Source: Ulota crispa (lineage: Eukaryota; Streptophyta; Bryopsida; Orthotrichales; Orthotrichaceae). From it: 64,000 nt of DNA. The notes beneath the pieces are model-generated. The model was not told the DNA's origin. It did not search any database and saw only the letters and a program-made list of their open reading frames with translations. Below, one piece after another: positions 11,638-22,949 of the stretch. The position numbers and the translations under genes were made by a program. Location of the stretch: positions 12,588,501-12,652,500 of the forward strand of contig OY987244.1 in the NCBI GenBank assembly GCA_963920765.1. The letters run 5' to 3'. How positions within the stretch are numbered: the first letter of the stretch is position 1; each line of letters opens with the position of its first letter.

Positions 11638-12914
11638 GGATGGAAAACAATGTATTGCCAATTTTGGGATTTTATTAGACCTTGTTATTTATTTTAAAGG
11701 ATAAGGTTATGGCAAGCAAGATATTACATTGAACATTGTAAACATTACCAATATTTAAACATTCTCAATTGACTTCAATCTCACATCAAATTCCTTTATT
11801 AATATATGTCAATGTGTTCTACATTTTAGAATGTTTTTTTAGCAATAACTTTTAGAGACATCAAACATATATATGGATGAAAATAACAAGTTTTTTTATG
11901 AATATGACTTGATTACATTCATTCAGTGTTCAAATTCAAACTTCTTTAGGAACTAAATAATTAACATTTTGTTAGTAAGAAAATCTGCTTATCAATGTGT
12001 GCTTTTTTAAAGAGTTATCATTTTTACAATTGGATTAGATATGGGTAAGTAGTCAAGTTGCAAAGAATGAGTCACAAGCCCTAGTAGTTGAAAAAGTTGC
12101 AAAAGAAAATACTAAGATGCTCATTCCAAATGCAAAGACTTAAAATTTGAAACAAGAAAGGTACTTGCAACTTTGGGCTTAGTGAGTTTGACCTTGACAT
12201 ACCAATAAGGTGATTGTAAATTCAAACATTGGCAAGTACCTCAAAACTATTGGCTTTACCACACAAACAAGGTGATTACAAGTTCAAACTTACATATGAA
12301 AAAAATCAGTTGCAAATAAAGACTACACGTCAACACAACATGATTTGGATAGAATAAGCGTCAAGCATTACATTGTATTCATGTAGTTTAGGAGTTTCCT
12401 TCAGTGCTTCACTTGTCAAAGTTCCAAGCATCCTTGTAGTATTCCCCATTACTTATTTGAAGCTTGCAACTATCTTAGATTATGTTTACCTTGTCTTATT
12501 TTTCAACATGAGCTTTGATTAGATGCAAAGCTTGATAGAGCTAGTGTAGCATTACAAACGGTTACTTATGCTTGGATTATGGGAAGTAACGATAGTTTAT
12601 TAAAAGTCTGAACACTCTAAGCTTATTAATATTTCCCAGTTAATTCCTATCAATGGCAAGAATTGAACAATATTTGAACGTGTACAATACTACATTACAA
12701 TCGTTAAAAATAATAGAATACAACCTTTTCCATATAAAAGAATACAATAAAAAATACAACCTTTTGAGCTGCTCACTCTAATTGGTTGAGAGAGTGTTGT
12801 AGTGGAACTAACAACCTTTTCTATATATAGAAGAATACAACCAAGAATACAACCTTTTCTTTAAAGTGAAGAGAGGGCACATGCATAAAGTGATTTCCAT
12901 TGGGGTTTTACTTT
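11638..12914. other. AT-rich non-coding DNA
   Basis: No gene, repeat family or splice structure could be recognised; there are only short direct repeats such as 'aaggtgattacaagttcaaac' variants near 12210-12290. Confidence 0.5.
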
Positions 12915-13029
12915 GAATCAAGTTGATGGGGTTTGTTGAATGAAGTTGATGGGGTTTGTTGAATGAAGTTGATGGGGTTTGTTGAATGAAGTTGATGGGG
13001 TTTGTTGAATCAAGTTGATGGAGTTTGTG
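12915..13029. repeat. 23-bp tandem repeat, five copies
   Basis: GAATGAAGTTGATGGGGTTT followed by GTT repeats at 12915, 12938, 12961, 12984 and 13007; the outer copies have GAATCAAG. A unit of 23 bp shifts frame each time, so it is not a protein repeat. Confidence 0.9.
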
Positions 13030-13100
13030 AGTTGATTGATCACTTAGTTAATTTTTTAAAATTGAATATACTTTGTGATAAGATTGCTGGTGTAGAATTA

Positions 13101-13452
13101 CTACACCAAATAGTGCATTTAGGTTGCCCAATACTAATTTATCGACATTCCACACTATTTAAATACTTACTGTTGTTACAGTAATTTTCAGCAATAATTA
13201 TTGTAATAAATAAAATTTAAAAGACTTTGCAACTACTACAAAGCTGTAGAAAGACAAAGTAGCGATATCCAAGTTGTAAACTAAGTGAAATCTAAATCTA
13301 CAAAGAGTTGCATGCACTTTCAAGTGGGCAAATGGTGAATCATGAGGTAACTTTCCAAGGTAAGGCAACCTAATTGTTGAGGTAAGGCAACCTAATTGTT
13401 GAGGTAAGGCAACCTAATTGTTGAGGCAACCTAAATGCACTATTTGGTGTAG
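13101..13452. mobile_element. Short TIR element with amplified subterminal repeat
   Basis: Near-perfect 28-bp inverted ends: CTACACCAAATAGTGCATTT AGGTTGCC on the left and the complement on the right. Inside the right end a 22-bp unit containing GGTAAGGCAACCTAATTG is repeated three times (13359-13424), and its core GGCAACCTAA is part of the terminal repeat itself. A related element lies at 17549-17753. Target duplication is unclear (TTA against TTT). Confidence 0.75.
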
Positions 13453-13751
13453 TTTATTGCAAGATATTCCTATTGTCTCCGTTGGTGCAACAGGTACCTA
13501 TACTAGTAGTACCTATACTACCTATAGTAGTAAAGCCATAAAGATATTCAATTATGGATATTCTATTCTGACCTTGAAGGTATCTTAGAATATGCATGAC
13601 CTTTTCTTCTCTCACTTTGCACACGAGACTTGCAGAAAACAGTCATGCAAAGAACATTCCATTCAAAGCTTGTAATGACCGGTCCCACCACGAGCTTGGT
13701 TTGAAGCATTCACTTACTGGAAAAAGATTTACAGATGGATGTGCAAAAGAT

Positions 13752-16700
13752 TTACAACTTTGCGACAGCAGGTTTGTCAGCAAACCAGATCAACTTCCCA
13801 TTGAGGGGGCGTGCGCTCTGCGATGGAAGCTCCCCAAAGGGCAGCTCCTCTCCAAAAATCTTAGCCAGCATGTCGGCCTTCCCTGCACCATTCGCAACGA
13901 AGGTCACATTAGCTGCAGCTTGCACCACTGGCATTGTGAAGGTGATCCTTTCAGGAGGTGGCTTGGGAGAGTCGGTGATCGGAGCGATCCACTTGTCCTT
14001 CACCAGGACAAGCGGATGGTGTGGGAAAAGGGAGCAGCAGTGGCCGTCTGGTCCCATACCCAGAAGCAACAGATCGAACCTTGGGTAACCATCTGCTGTA
14101 GCAACCACTCCGGTCTTGGTCAGTTGCTTGATGCACGTCTCGTAATCTTCTGCAGCGGCTTCTGTCGACAATGCGTCGTTGATTGCGTATACTTGCCCCG
14201 AGGGGATTGGTACCTGCAAAAAGAAAATCCGTTTTGGTAATTATTACTCCCTCTGTCCCTCTAAAAAGCTCCAAATCAGACACATTTCTTGTACCACTAA
14301 AAAGCTCCCTTTTGCTGATTTGCACATTTCTGGTACCACTAAAAAGCTCCCTTCTGCTGATTTCAAACGTTGAGGAAGCGTTTGTCATGTTCAATGATCT
14401 GGTTGGGGCAAGTTAAGTAATTAATGAGCATTCCTCTCCTAGCAAGCTTGGCCTTGCTTGCCCGTATGAGGTACCATTGTTGCTACTAATCTATAAATCA
14501 TCAATAATGAGGAGCTAGCAACATGCACAAATATGGTACTTTTTGCATGGAATTTGGGTGCCAAACGGCAACATCAAAGTTGGAGATTTTGCATACATTT
14601 GGTAGATGGTATATAGATTCTAGAATGCACGTGTCACTAGCACAAAGACTACAATAATGAGGAGCTGGCAGCATTCACAAACTATGCACAAATATGGTAC
14701 TTTTCCCATGGAATTTGGGTGCCCCAACGGCAACTAGAAAAACTGGAGATTTTGCATACATTTGGTAAATAGTGGATTGCCTCTAGAATGCATGTGCCAC
14801 TAGCACAAGGACTAGAAACACAGTCAATCTTTTGAAAAGAAGCTTTTTGGACCTTTCTAGAGGGACAGAGGGAGTAAATTACAACGATGATAGAAGGTCA
14901 AATCAATAGCGTCAGTGCACGAGGAATCCTAAAACCCTCGATAAGGTTCAAAAATAAGATGCACAAACGGAATGTTCCATTTCAAAACACACAGAGGGAT
15001 GCAATTGCTGTTAAAGAACAGGGTGTCAAAATGTAATCTATTAGTGCAGAAAACTGGAGGTTACCTTTGACAGGAGTCCGTCCCAGGCAAGCTTGTAGTT
15101 GCTGTCGGGATGATCCTTCTTCACCACGCGCTCATCTGCCCAGAAAACATGCCACTTTGCCCAATCTACCGACTCCAGGTATGGCGACTCACATAGTTTC
15201 CTGAAACGACAAATTCACATCAGCTCCGAATCAACACTGTGAACCAAAATCAAGCGCACAAACAAAACGCTATACAGATGTTTGAAAGACATATTCTAGC
15301 AGATGTCCTACATCGACAGCAAGTTTTCAGGTGGTTATACATCACCTTGATCAATATAGACCTAAGGTAGCAACACCCATAACCATCACTGTACTCATAA
15401 CCATCACCTCTAAAATCTTGGAAAATCTATGGAAGTGAATAGATGTAATTACAAGGATGTACAACATGTGAACATGAAACCTTAGTGTTGATATTAGGTG
15501 CAATTGTAGTCGGCTCTTTAAAAATTCACAACTTATTCTCACAGTATCCAAATAATACATCCGACAGTGCAAACTCATCATTTTTCTCTTGCTAATAGGA
15601 TCCTATAATTTGCTAGACGGTTATTAATAATCATCATGTTCAAAACCCTTAATTTGACGGTTATGGGTGCTGCTACCTTATTATCCACAGAGCAATTTCA
15701 GAACATATGCCAGATGAACCTTTGATCCATCCTCATTTCTAAACACGGTATCCAAGCAAGGCATTCTGTGGTGAATTGGAATCCTCCCAATTCGCCAATA
15801 AGAATTTCAACAAAAAATTGACCGCCTGGACCAGTCTACGAAATGCAGAAAATTCTCAACCTGACGATTCTGAGAGTCAACACCTTATCACCTCCTCAGA
15901 ATTGGAAAACAAATTGCACAATCGATAGACACAACCACAGACGTAGTTCACACTCTTCAATAATATCTCAGCTATATATCGCTCGCCGTTATTGGAAACA
16001 TGTACTTCCTCAATCACGATTATCAGCTATTGTGCTTTGTAACTACCGCTCGAGGATTTATTTACACGACAGCACCACCCGAGAGTACCTATGCAAAGAA
16101 GACACTTGCATCCCAAAACCGATATACTAATCCTAAAATCCTGATGCGGGAACCTCCGGACAACAAGAACATGCCAACATTTGACCAGTCTAGTGATAAA
16201 TGGAACTACGCTCAACTCGCAAGAAGTGCCGATTTCGAATATCCCTACCTTATAACCTCCTCAGAATTGAAAGATGAAGCGCGCAATAAAATAGACAAAA
16301 CCACGCACATAATTCACAGCACTACGCTCGTGAATAAAGCTTCAGTAAATCCCTCACCAATCCTCAATCACGCTAGTCAGCCACTATATACTTTGACTAC
16401 CGATTAGAATTTTACTCGAAAGCATCAAACTATGCTAAACAGACACTAGCAAATCAAGACCGATTCACTAATCCTAAAGTCTTGATGAGACCAAGCACAT
16501 AATTCACAGCACTACGCTCGTGAATAAACCCTCAGTAAATCCCTCGCCATTCCTCAATCTCGCTAGTCAGCCACTAAATATAATGACTACCGATTAGAAT
16601 TTTACTTGAGAGCATCAAACTATGCTAAACAGACAACTTGCAACCAAGACCGATTCACTAACCCTAAAGTCTTGATGAGACCACGCACATAATTCACAGC

Positions 16701-17420
16701 CCTACGCTCGTGAATAAACCCTCAGTAAATCCCTCGCCATTCCTCAACCACGTTAGCCAGCCACTATATATTGTGACTACCAATTAGAATTTTACTCAAA
16801 AGCATCAAACTATGCTAGAAAGACACTTGCAACCAAGACCGATTCACTAACCCTAAAGTCCACGCACATAATTCACAGCACTACGCTCGTGAATAAAGCC
16901 GCAGTAAATCCTCGCCATTCCTCAATCACGCTAATCAGCCACTATATATTCTGACTACCGATTAGAATTTTACTCGAAAGCATCAAACTATGCACCAAGA
17001 TGGATTCACTAACCCTAAAGTCTTGATGAGCGATCCGCCAGATAGCACCACGGAGAAGGCCCCGTGAGCCGCGATTGCGTCCTTCGCCACGTGCGCCACA
17101 TGCGCGGCCAAGCTCACACTGAGCTCTTCCGCATCCTGGTACACTTGCAGATCCTCCTTCTTCAACCTGCCCAGATTGCCCGCCATGTCCGCCACCCTCC
17201 CCGCCCGAACCAATAATCTTCCCGACGTAAACCTCGCAGCTCCGACGTCTTCTAATGTGCGCCTCAAAATGGGAATGCTGTTTCTAGCTCTGGTGCAAAG
17301 TGCGAAGGATTTAAGAGGTGTGTGAGAGGAGGAGCAGGGCGATGGCGATGGCGATGGCGATGGCTTGGTGGTGAAACAAGTGGATGCAGCTGCTGCGATG
17401 CGAGAATGCATGGCTGCCAT
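13752..17420 (-). CDS. PGL: 6-phosphogluconolactonase, plastid-type with C-terminal AKL
   Basis: Hydrolyses 6-phosphogluconolactone to 6-phosphogluconate in the oxidative pentose phosphate pathway. Exons are 17420-17014, 15200-15065 and 14213-13752 (334 residues), with clean GT-AG junctions. The order of family motifs is VVLSGGSLIKTL (sugar-phosphate loop, across the first splice), WHVFWADERVV, DSNYKLAWDGL, LLLGMGPDGH, SLFPHHPLV and ITDSPKPPPERITFT. I chose the ATG at 17420 because the next about 80 residues (MAAMHSRIAAAAST, then Ser/Pro/Arg-rich, few acids) look like a transit peptide; an in-frame ATG at 17504 would add 28 residues. GHCC replaces the usual GHVA/GHTA. The last three residues, AKL, form a peroxisomal PTS1; the Arabidopsis plastid isoform PGL3 ends SKL and is dual-targeted. 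Intron 1 holds a tandem array and intron 2 a MITE. Confidence 0.95.
14247..14874. mobile_element. Stowaway-like MITE in PGL intron 2
   Basis: Ends CTCCCTCTGTCCCTCTAAAA and TCTAGAGGGACAGAGGGAG, with TA on both sides. Internally a block of about 180 bp (from AATAATGAGGAGCTAGCA to the GATTCTAGAATGCA region) is present twice, as in the copy at 6717-7701. The left terminal region is also partly duplicated ('cacatttctggtaccactaaaaagctccc'). Confidence 0.88.
15860..17030. repeat. About 190-bp tandem array in PGL intron 1, reaching into exon 1
   Basis: The marker CACGCACATAATTCACAGC recurs at about 16302, 16492, 16682 and 16861. Older, more divergent units continue left to about 15860 (compare AATCACGATTATCAGCTATT near 16012 with AATCACGCTAGTCAGCCACT near 16368). 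Each unit contains a version of CACTAACCCTAAAGTCTTGA, which at 17007-17026 is the real exon-1 end with its splice donor on the minus strand. So the array was built from a segment that included the donor. Confidence 0.85.
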
Positions 17421-17548
17421 GACGACAAATGACGCACCGGCACCGGCGTATCCCGCAAAGCTTCGTCTCCTTTCACCGTTCCCCCTTTCATTGGTTTGGA
17501 GCATATTGGTTTAAAATTTTGAATAAAGTTTTTGTTTTTGTGCTTATT
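17421..17548 (-). promoter_or_regulatory. Probable 5' UTR/promoter-proximal region of PGL
   Basis: Immediately upstream of the chosen start; it includes an in-frame upstream ATG (17504). The element at 17549-17753 begins about 130 bp from the start codon. No TATA box is clear. Confidence 0.3.
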
Positions 17549-17753
17549 ACTCTGAATATTGCATTTAGGTTGCCCCACAATAATGGTTGACTATGCTCGG
17601 ATTTCACATGTTTTACAACTTTTTTGCAGTAACTTTGTAGTGATTGTAAGTCCCTTTAAAACTTGTTTTTTTGCATTAAAGTGATGAAAATCATTTTTAC
17701 GTGTAAAATATGAGAATTAATATGAGGCAACCTAAATGCAATATTCAATGTAG
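17549..17753. mobile_element. Short TIR element, relative of 13101-13452, upstream of PGL
   Basis: Ends CTCTGAATATTGCATTTAGG and the complement of CTACATTGAATATTGCATTT, sharing TGCATTTAGGTTGCC with the element at 13101-13452. It is about 205 bp long and non-coding. The two copies bracket the PGL gene on both sides. Confidence 0.7.
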
Positions 17754-17989
17754 CTTAGACATATCATTTTTCATTTTTGAACATGTTATCATTTCATGCA
17801 AATATTTTGGTTCAATTATTCAGTTTGGTACATTTTGATATTAAATGTTTTAAAGTTTTTTTTGGCTTCACTTCTATGGTAGATATCTTTTTGAAAGTCA
17901 ATAATATAAAGGACAATATAGCATCTTAGCCGCTCATTGGGTTTGTGAGAGCACAAGTTCAAGCTATTGACTTGAATTCTGAACACCAT

Positions 17990-20060
17990 GATGAAGAGGG
18001 AAATGTACAAGGGGTGCATCCAAGTTGTACCTTTGCCGCTAGTGTGGAACAATGATGAAGAGTTGGTCCTTTGCACAGCCTATCGAGAGTCATTACAAAT
18101 TATTGGTCTTAATAGTACCAATCAACACAAGTTGCATCAAACCCAAATCCAAAAGTGGGAGAGTTTGTTAGAGAAGTGTCATCAATTGGAATGTCATAAA
18201 GTCCTAATCAATGCCAAAACAAGTGGGGTCAAACAATGGCAAACTTCAAAAAGGTGTATGCCTATGAATCAAATATTTCTAGTGGAATACTATCTTTCTA
18301 GTAGGTGACGCACAATAGTTATTCAAATTGCGGACCATAATTGTTATGGCCCTCAATGGATATATGAATGACTTAAGGATGAATTAATTCATAATGAATT
18401 GTGAATTAGTAATTAACCAATCAATGATGGATGAACAATTAATAGATGGACTAACTTACTATGATATGTAAATTAGCAGACAAGGAGAAAAGCCCTAGAG
18501 GGGGACATTTTTGAATGATAGATTTGTGCATTGGAGTTGGACAATTCCACTTGGATGGCAAGTGTCAAGATGCACACTAGATGACAAGTGTACATGATGT
18601 ATATTTGATGACAAGACAACTAGTTAGAACTTGGAGCTAGACAACTCCAAGTAAAGGATGAGATATGATATGAGTTGTATTTAGAATATTTCTAAATATA
18701 ACTAATATTTTTACCTTAGCAGATGATTAGAGATGAATATTAAAAGATAGAAATTTAAAAATAGTTGAAGTAATTCTATTTTTATGAAAGGACTAAGGCC
18801 TAATTCAAACCAAGGCGTTTGGAGCCACCGGACAAAGGCCTCTCTCCAATGTTTCATCTTGTGGATTTTGGAGGGGAAATTGCCATGTCATCATGGTTTT
18901 GTCCGTCTAGTGGATGCTTTCACACCAAGCATCGGACGATCGATGGAGGAGCACTTTTATTCTTTCTATTCTTAGTTGACTTTATTTTGTCTTTACCTCA
19001 CATGAAGTGAGAGGGAGTGTTTTGTCCAAAGGAGAAGATTTGACCCCACCTCCCAATGTGACCTCAAATCTTCTCCACCACAAGTGAGCTCCTCTCAAAT
19101 TTTGGAGGGAAAAGGTGATGACATGGACTCATCCTCCACTAGACGTCTTTTTGGTGTGAATGCCATTCTAGGCAAAACCTTGGGATTAACCAATGAGATT
19201 GCTTATAGCTTTGTTTGGTGGTTGTGGACATCCTAGTTTGAATCGAGCCTTAATAGTATAAGATGGGGCTCAAAGGGTGAGGAGATTAATTCTTTTGGAT
19301 CTTAATCTCTTTCTTGGGTGGTTGAGCACATTGTGGTTTTTATATTTATTTTGTATAGATTGTTGTTTTATTTGGGTATTTGGATAATTTAAGTTATGGA
19401 CCGAGAGAGGTTTGTAAGAATAATGAAGGAGGCATATGATCACATTTGCTCTTAGTTGCGTAGAGCGTCTTGAGACATACTTCAAGAGCATTTGATGGAT
19501 TCTACCATGTTGAACAATCCATTTGGTACATGAGCTCTTCCATAAGTTTGTCTGATATGTGTTGTAGTGTTAATTTGATTCCTTAAAATCTTAAATCTTT
19601 GTGAATTTTTCTTGAAAAAGTTTATGATTTATTTTGAATTTTTCATAAAACTCTAAAAAATATCTTTTTGATTTTTTGATGAGAATCAATAAAGATCCTT
19701 TTCATCTCAATTTTTTTGAAGATATTACAATTTCTCATGTGTTCAGAGTTAGAGCAAGGGAGACATGATGCGCTTGAGCGTGGAGATGATGGTGAAGGTG
19801 ATCTATCAAGGACAAAGACTCAATTTAACACCATAAAAAGAAGGAAAACACTATCTCGGGATTCAAAAGCTCTACGGGATGCCTTTGTTTCAAATAGGGA
19901 GAAACTTGTAGAAAGTTTAGATAGAATTCAAGACTAGGAGGATGCAAGGCATAGGGAACTTGTGGACCTAGAGAGGAAGAAAATAAGGAAACTTGTAGAG
20001 TTAGAGCAAGAGAAGATGGAGGTTAGTAGAGGCTCTTCCATCTATGGCCAATGCAATCAC
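17990..20060 (+). pseudogene. Broken Myb/SANT-like transposon-associated gene (tentative)
   Basis: Two pieces are visible. At 17988-18308 a 106-codon frame reads PLVWNNDEELVLCTAYRESL, resembling the first helix of the Myb/SANT-like domain of plant Harbinger ORF1 and trihelix-like proteins (W-x3-EELxLCxAY). At 19716-20050 a frame with one in-frame stop after DRIQD continues into ELVDLERKKIRKLVELEQEK, a Lys/Glu-rich helix typical of the C-terminus of such proteins. About 1.4 kb between them includes an inserted TIR element (18795-19251). The assignment rests on weak motif similarity; an unrelated short host relic is possible. Confidence 0.3.
18795..19251. mobile_element. Short TIR element with AAGGCCTAATTCAAAC ends
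   Basis: Left AAGGCCTAATTCAAACCAAGG and right CTAGTTTGAATCGAGCCTT are imperfect inverted ends, 457 bp apart. No coding frame of note. The superfamily cannot be fixed because no target duplication is clear. Confidence 0.5.
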
Positions 20061-21561
20061 ATTGCTAGGGCAATCTCTTGCGCATGGTCCTCCAAGTCAG
20101 TGAAGATATGGTTGACATAGTCTACAATTGTGCGTGGACTAATTTTTGAGGCTAGTTTTGTAATTTGTTTGAAGTTCTATAAAGTGCATTGCATAAATAT
20201 CCAATACTGTGTAAGTCCTTTTTTTGTGAAGGAACATATTAATCCAATGATATCATCAGTCATAAACCCAAATTTGATGTCAAAGGTATTATAATTTGAT
20301 TCTCTTGGTATCCATTTAAAAGCCCACATTGTTTTTGAGTACTAAATGTTTAAACTCACTTCATTTCTGTTTTAGTAAACTCAAGATTTGGTTATTGTAG
20401 ATTATCGGACATAAAGGAGCAGTCCTCACTGAAACCCTTCCCACACACTCAATTTTTCATCAAATCTAAAAGTGATTACATATTTGAAAAGCCTACTAAG
20501 GGGGTTAAAATGTATTAGAATTTGAAGAGTAGAGTATTCCTAATCCATGCTTTTTATCCATGTCAAATGCAATTTTGCACAAATGAGTATACCATATTTA
20601 TCAACTTTTATCAACATAATTGACATCTTTGTGGGTTTTAACCACCTTTTAGAACTTGAAATTGTCTCATAAACAACAAGCGTGTTGTACATTGAGAATA
20701 GATTGAGAACATATTGGTGATATATGGTTGACAAACTTGTAGTGATTTTAAGAGGATTTAAACCATGACTTGATGTATTTTTCAATTTTTTTTTCTAACA
20801 CTTCTTGTTATTAGACTTATGTCAAACTTTAATATAATTTGCCCCTTTTTCTAAGCTTTTCAAGCATGTAATTAGTTTTAGATTTGATTAATTATTTATT
20901 GCGTGAGAGAATTTGAAAAAAAGGTTTCCCGCATTGTGTCCATGACTCTATCATATGTGGAAAATAAAAAAACTTGAACCTAATCCCTCAAGCATGAGCC
21001 AAAGGATTGATTCTCATCACGAGAAGACCCTAATAATCTAGTTCACTTCATATTACATGGTAAAATCAAAGTGAGCCACAGTGAAATTGACCTGAAGTTG
21101 GAAATGTATCTATTGTCTCTCCAAAAGTTGGACCTCTAGCTCCAAATGAAAAAGCTACCTCAAAGGTCTTGATCGTGACCTCATGTCTAGGCCTCCCTTC
21201 CAGAACCTCGTCCTCCACAGGTCAGTAGAAACCGGCTCTTAGAACCAATTTCCATTCGTAACCGGAACTAGAGGCCCATCCAAGTCCACCATGGGTAGAG
21301 AAAAGATAAGCTCCGGTCTAAGGTAGAAATACTAGAAACGGTTATTCCCCAATAATGGCAGAGTAGGCTGTTCTAAAACCAACAAGAGCTGGCTTTGAAA
21401 AAGATTTCAAAAAGATGCTATTTCCTTGCATTTGATTGGTTCAAACTTGCTTTGGAATAAGGTTTTAGAGATAACCATTTAAGGTGCACTTATGAAACAA
21501 GAATCAATCAAAATCAAGAATCCACATTTATATTGCATAAAATATTCATTTGTAAGCGTGA
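20061..21561. other. Non-coding DNA upstream of the coiled-coil gene
   Basis: No gene seen. The sequence becomes less AT-rich after about 21060, with no convincing exon or repeat family. Confidence 0.45.

Positions 21562-21610
<49 letters not shown>
21562..21610. repeat. (TA)n microsatellite
   Basis: About 24 uninterrupted TA units. It lies roughly 600 bp upstream of the likely leader-intron donor of the coiled-coil gene. Confidence 0.95.
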
Positions 21611-21615
<5 letters not shown>

Positions 21616-22149
21616 TTTACACTCTTCCTTATCCTTATTTTTTACAAATTGAGCTTAATTTCTCAAGAAATTCGTCATATCTTACAAACTAAAGTGGCCT
21701 TACAGGCCAACTTTTGCAGAGCTGAAAGCGGGAGGGGTCCAGGCCTAGCCCCCCAATGGAAACCGGCCCTTTGACAGATCCGGACAGAGCTTTGTAACGC
21801 AGCTGAATTTAACCTTAGGGTTTCTGAACGACTGTACAAGTGGATCGTAGTCGGTATTTCCTTCTCATTCCGAGAATTGAGCGGTATTTTCGTTCTTCAA
21901 TGTCGAGCATTTTTTTTCCGTTGATTTCAATCAGAAATCTTGCTCTTAAGGTGCTCGAGCTTCAGTTCTGATCTCGTGGATGACTCTCGATAATTAGAGG
22001 AATCGTCCCTTGGTGGACTGGGATTGTGCCTTGCTTTATCAATTCTGCAAAACTACGCTTTCTCGAGCTCGAAGATGGAAGGCTGAATTTTCTGTGCTTA
22101 TCGACGGAGATCTCATTTGAACGAAGAGTTTCTCGACGTTTCAATCAAT

Positions 22150-22893
22150 GTAAGTATGGATTGCTCACAGGCCGAACTTCGTAGCTTTACTTGGACGGAG
22201 ATCGATCTCATGCATGTCAATCATTTGCTCTCTCTTATTGCAAAGCTTCGTTAGGGTTTTAACGATTTATCCAGTCCCGCAAATGATTTATTGAACAGAA
22301 ATTCTCCTCTCTGCATCAGTGAATTTTAAGACAGAGTGGACATAGCTCATCGGACCTTTGGAAGTCAGTAAAACTTTTTGATTATTGCATACATTAAGTC
22401 CGTTTACTTATTGTAGGCACGTATTCATTTGTTAAAGATTGCTATCAACGAGATGTGACGAAGATCGCCATTTTTCTGCTGAATTAACGAAGAGCGTGTA
22501 GCGTGAAGAAGTAGACACTTGTCAAAATTGCATTAGGACACACGATCTCAGGCTTTGGAATGTTCTTTTCCGCGTACTCATTTGTTAAAGATTGCGATCA
22601 ACGAGATGTGGCGAAGATCTTCATTTTTCTGCTGAATTAACGAACAGCGTGTAGCGTGAAGAAATAGAGACTTGTTAAAAGTGTATTAGGACACATGATC
22701 TTAGGCTTTGGAATGTTCTCGTTTACTTATTATAGGCACGTACTCATTTGTTAAAGATTGCGATCAACGAGACATGGCGACGATCGCCATTTTTCTGCTG
22801 AGTTAACGAAGAGCGTGTAGCTTGAAGAAGCAGAGACTTGTTAAAATTACATTAGAACACATGATCTTAGGCTTTGGAATTTTCTTTCTGCAG
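22150..22893 (+). other. Probable 5'-UTR (leader) intron of the coiled-coil gene
   Basis: A donor CAAT/GTAAGTATGG at 22150 and an acceptor TTTCTTTCTGCAG ending at 22893 would remove 744 bp and join a UTR exon to the segment carrying the ATG at 22950. Leader introns often raise expression in plants. This is inferred from splice-site quality only. Confidence 0.5.
22418..22893. repeat. Triplicated approximately 158-bp repeat in the leader intron
   Basis: Three head-to-tail copies begin at about 22418, 22574 and 22737. Each carries ACTCATTTGTTAAAGATTGC (with small changes), AACGAGATGTG-GCGA-GATC, TTTTTCTGCTGAATTAACGA and ends with AGGCTTTGGAATGTTC. The third copy runs into the pyrimidine tract of the presumed acceptor. 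Confidence 0.9.
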
Positions 22894-22949
22894 GCTTTTC
22901 AAGGCTAGGCATTCTGTTTGGGATTCGTAAGATATAACGACGGGCTGAC

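Noticed and set aside
12915-13029. CRISPR-like direct repeats
   Set aside because: The 23-bp units abut without spacers and the context is plant nuclear DNA; it is a plain tandem repeat.
13596-14240. 214-codon plus-strand frame
   Set aside because: It lies antisense to PGL exon 3, which has clear family motifs and splice sites; the frame is a coding shadow that also runs into the MITE side.
21492-21692. 66-codon Ile/Tyr-rich frame
   Set aside because: It is created by the (TA)n microsatellite.
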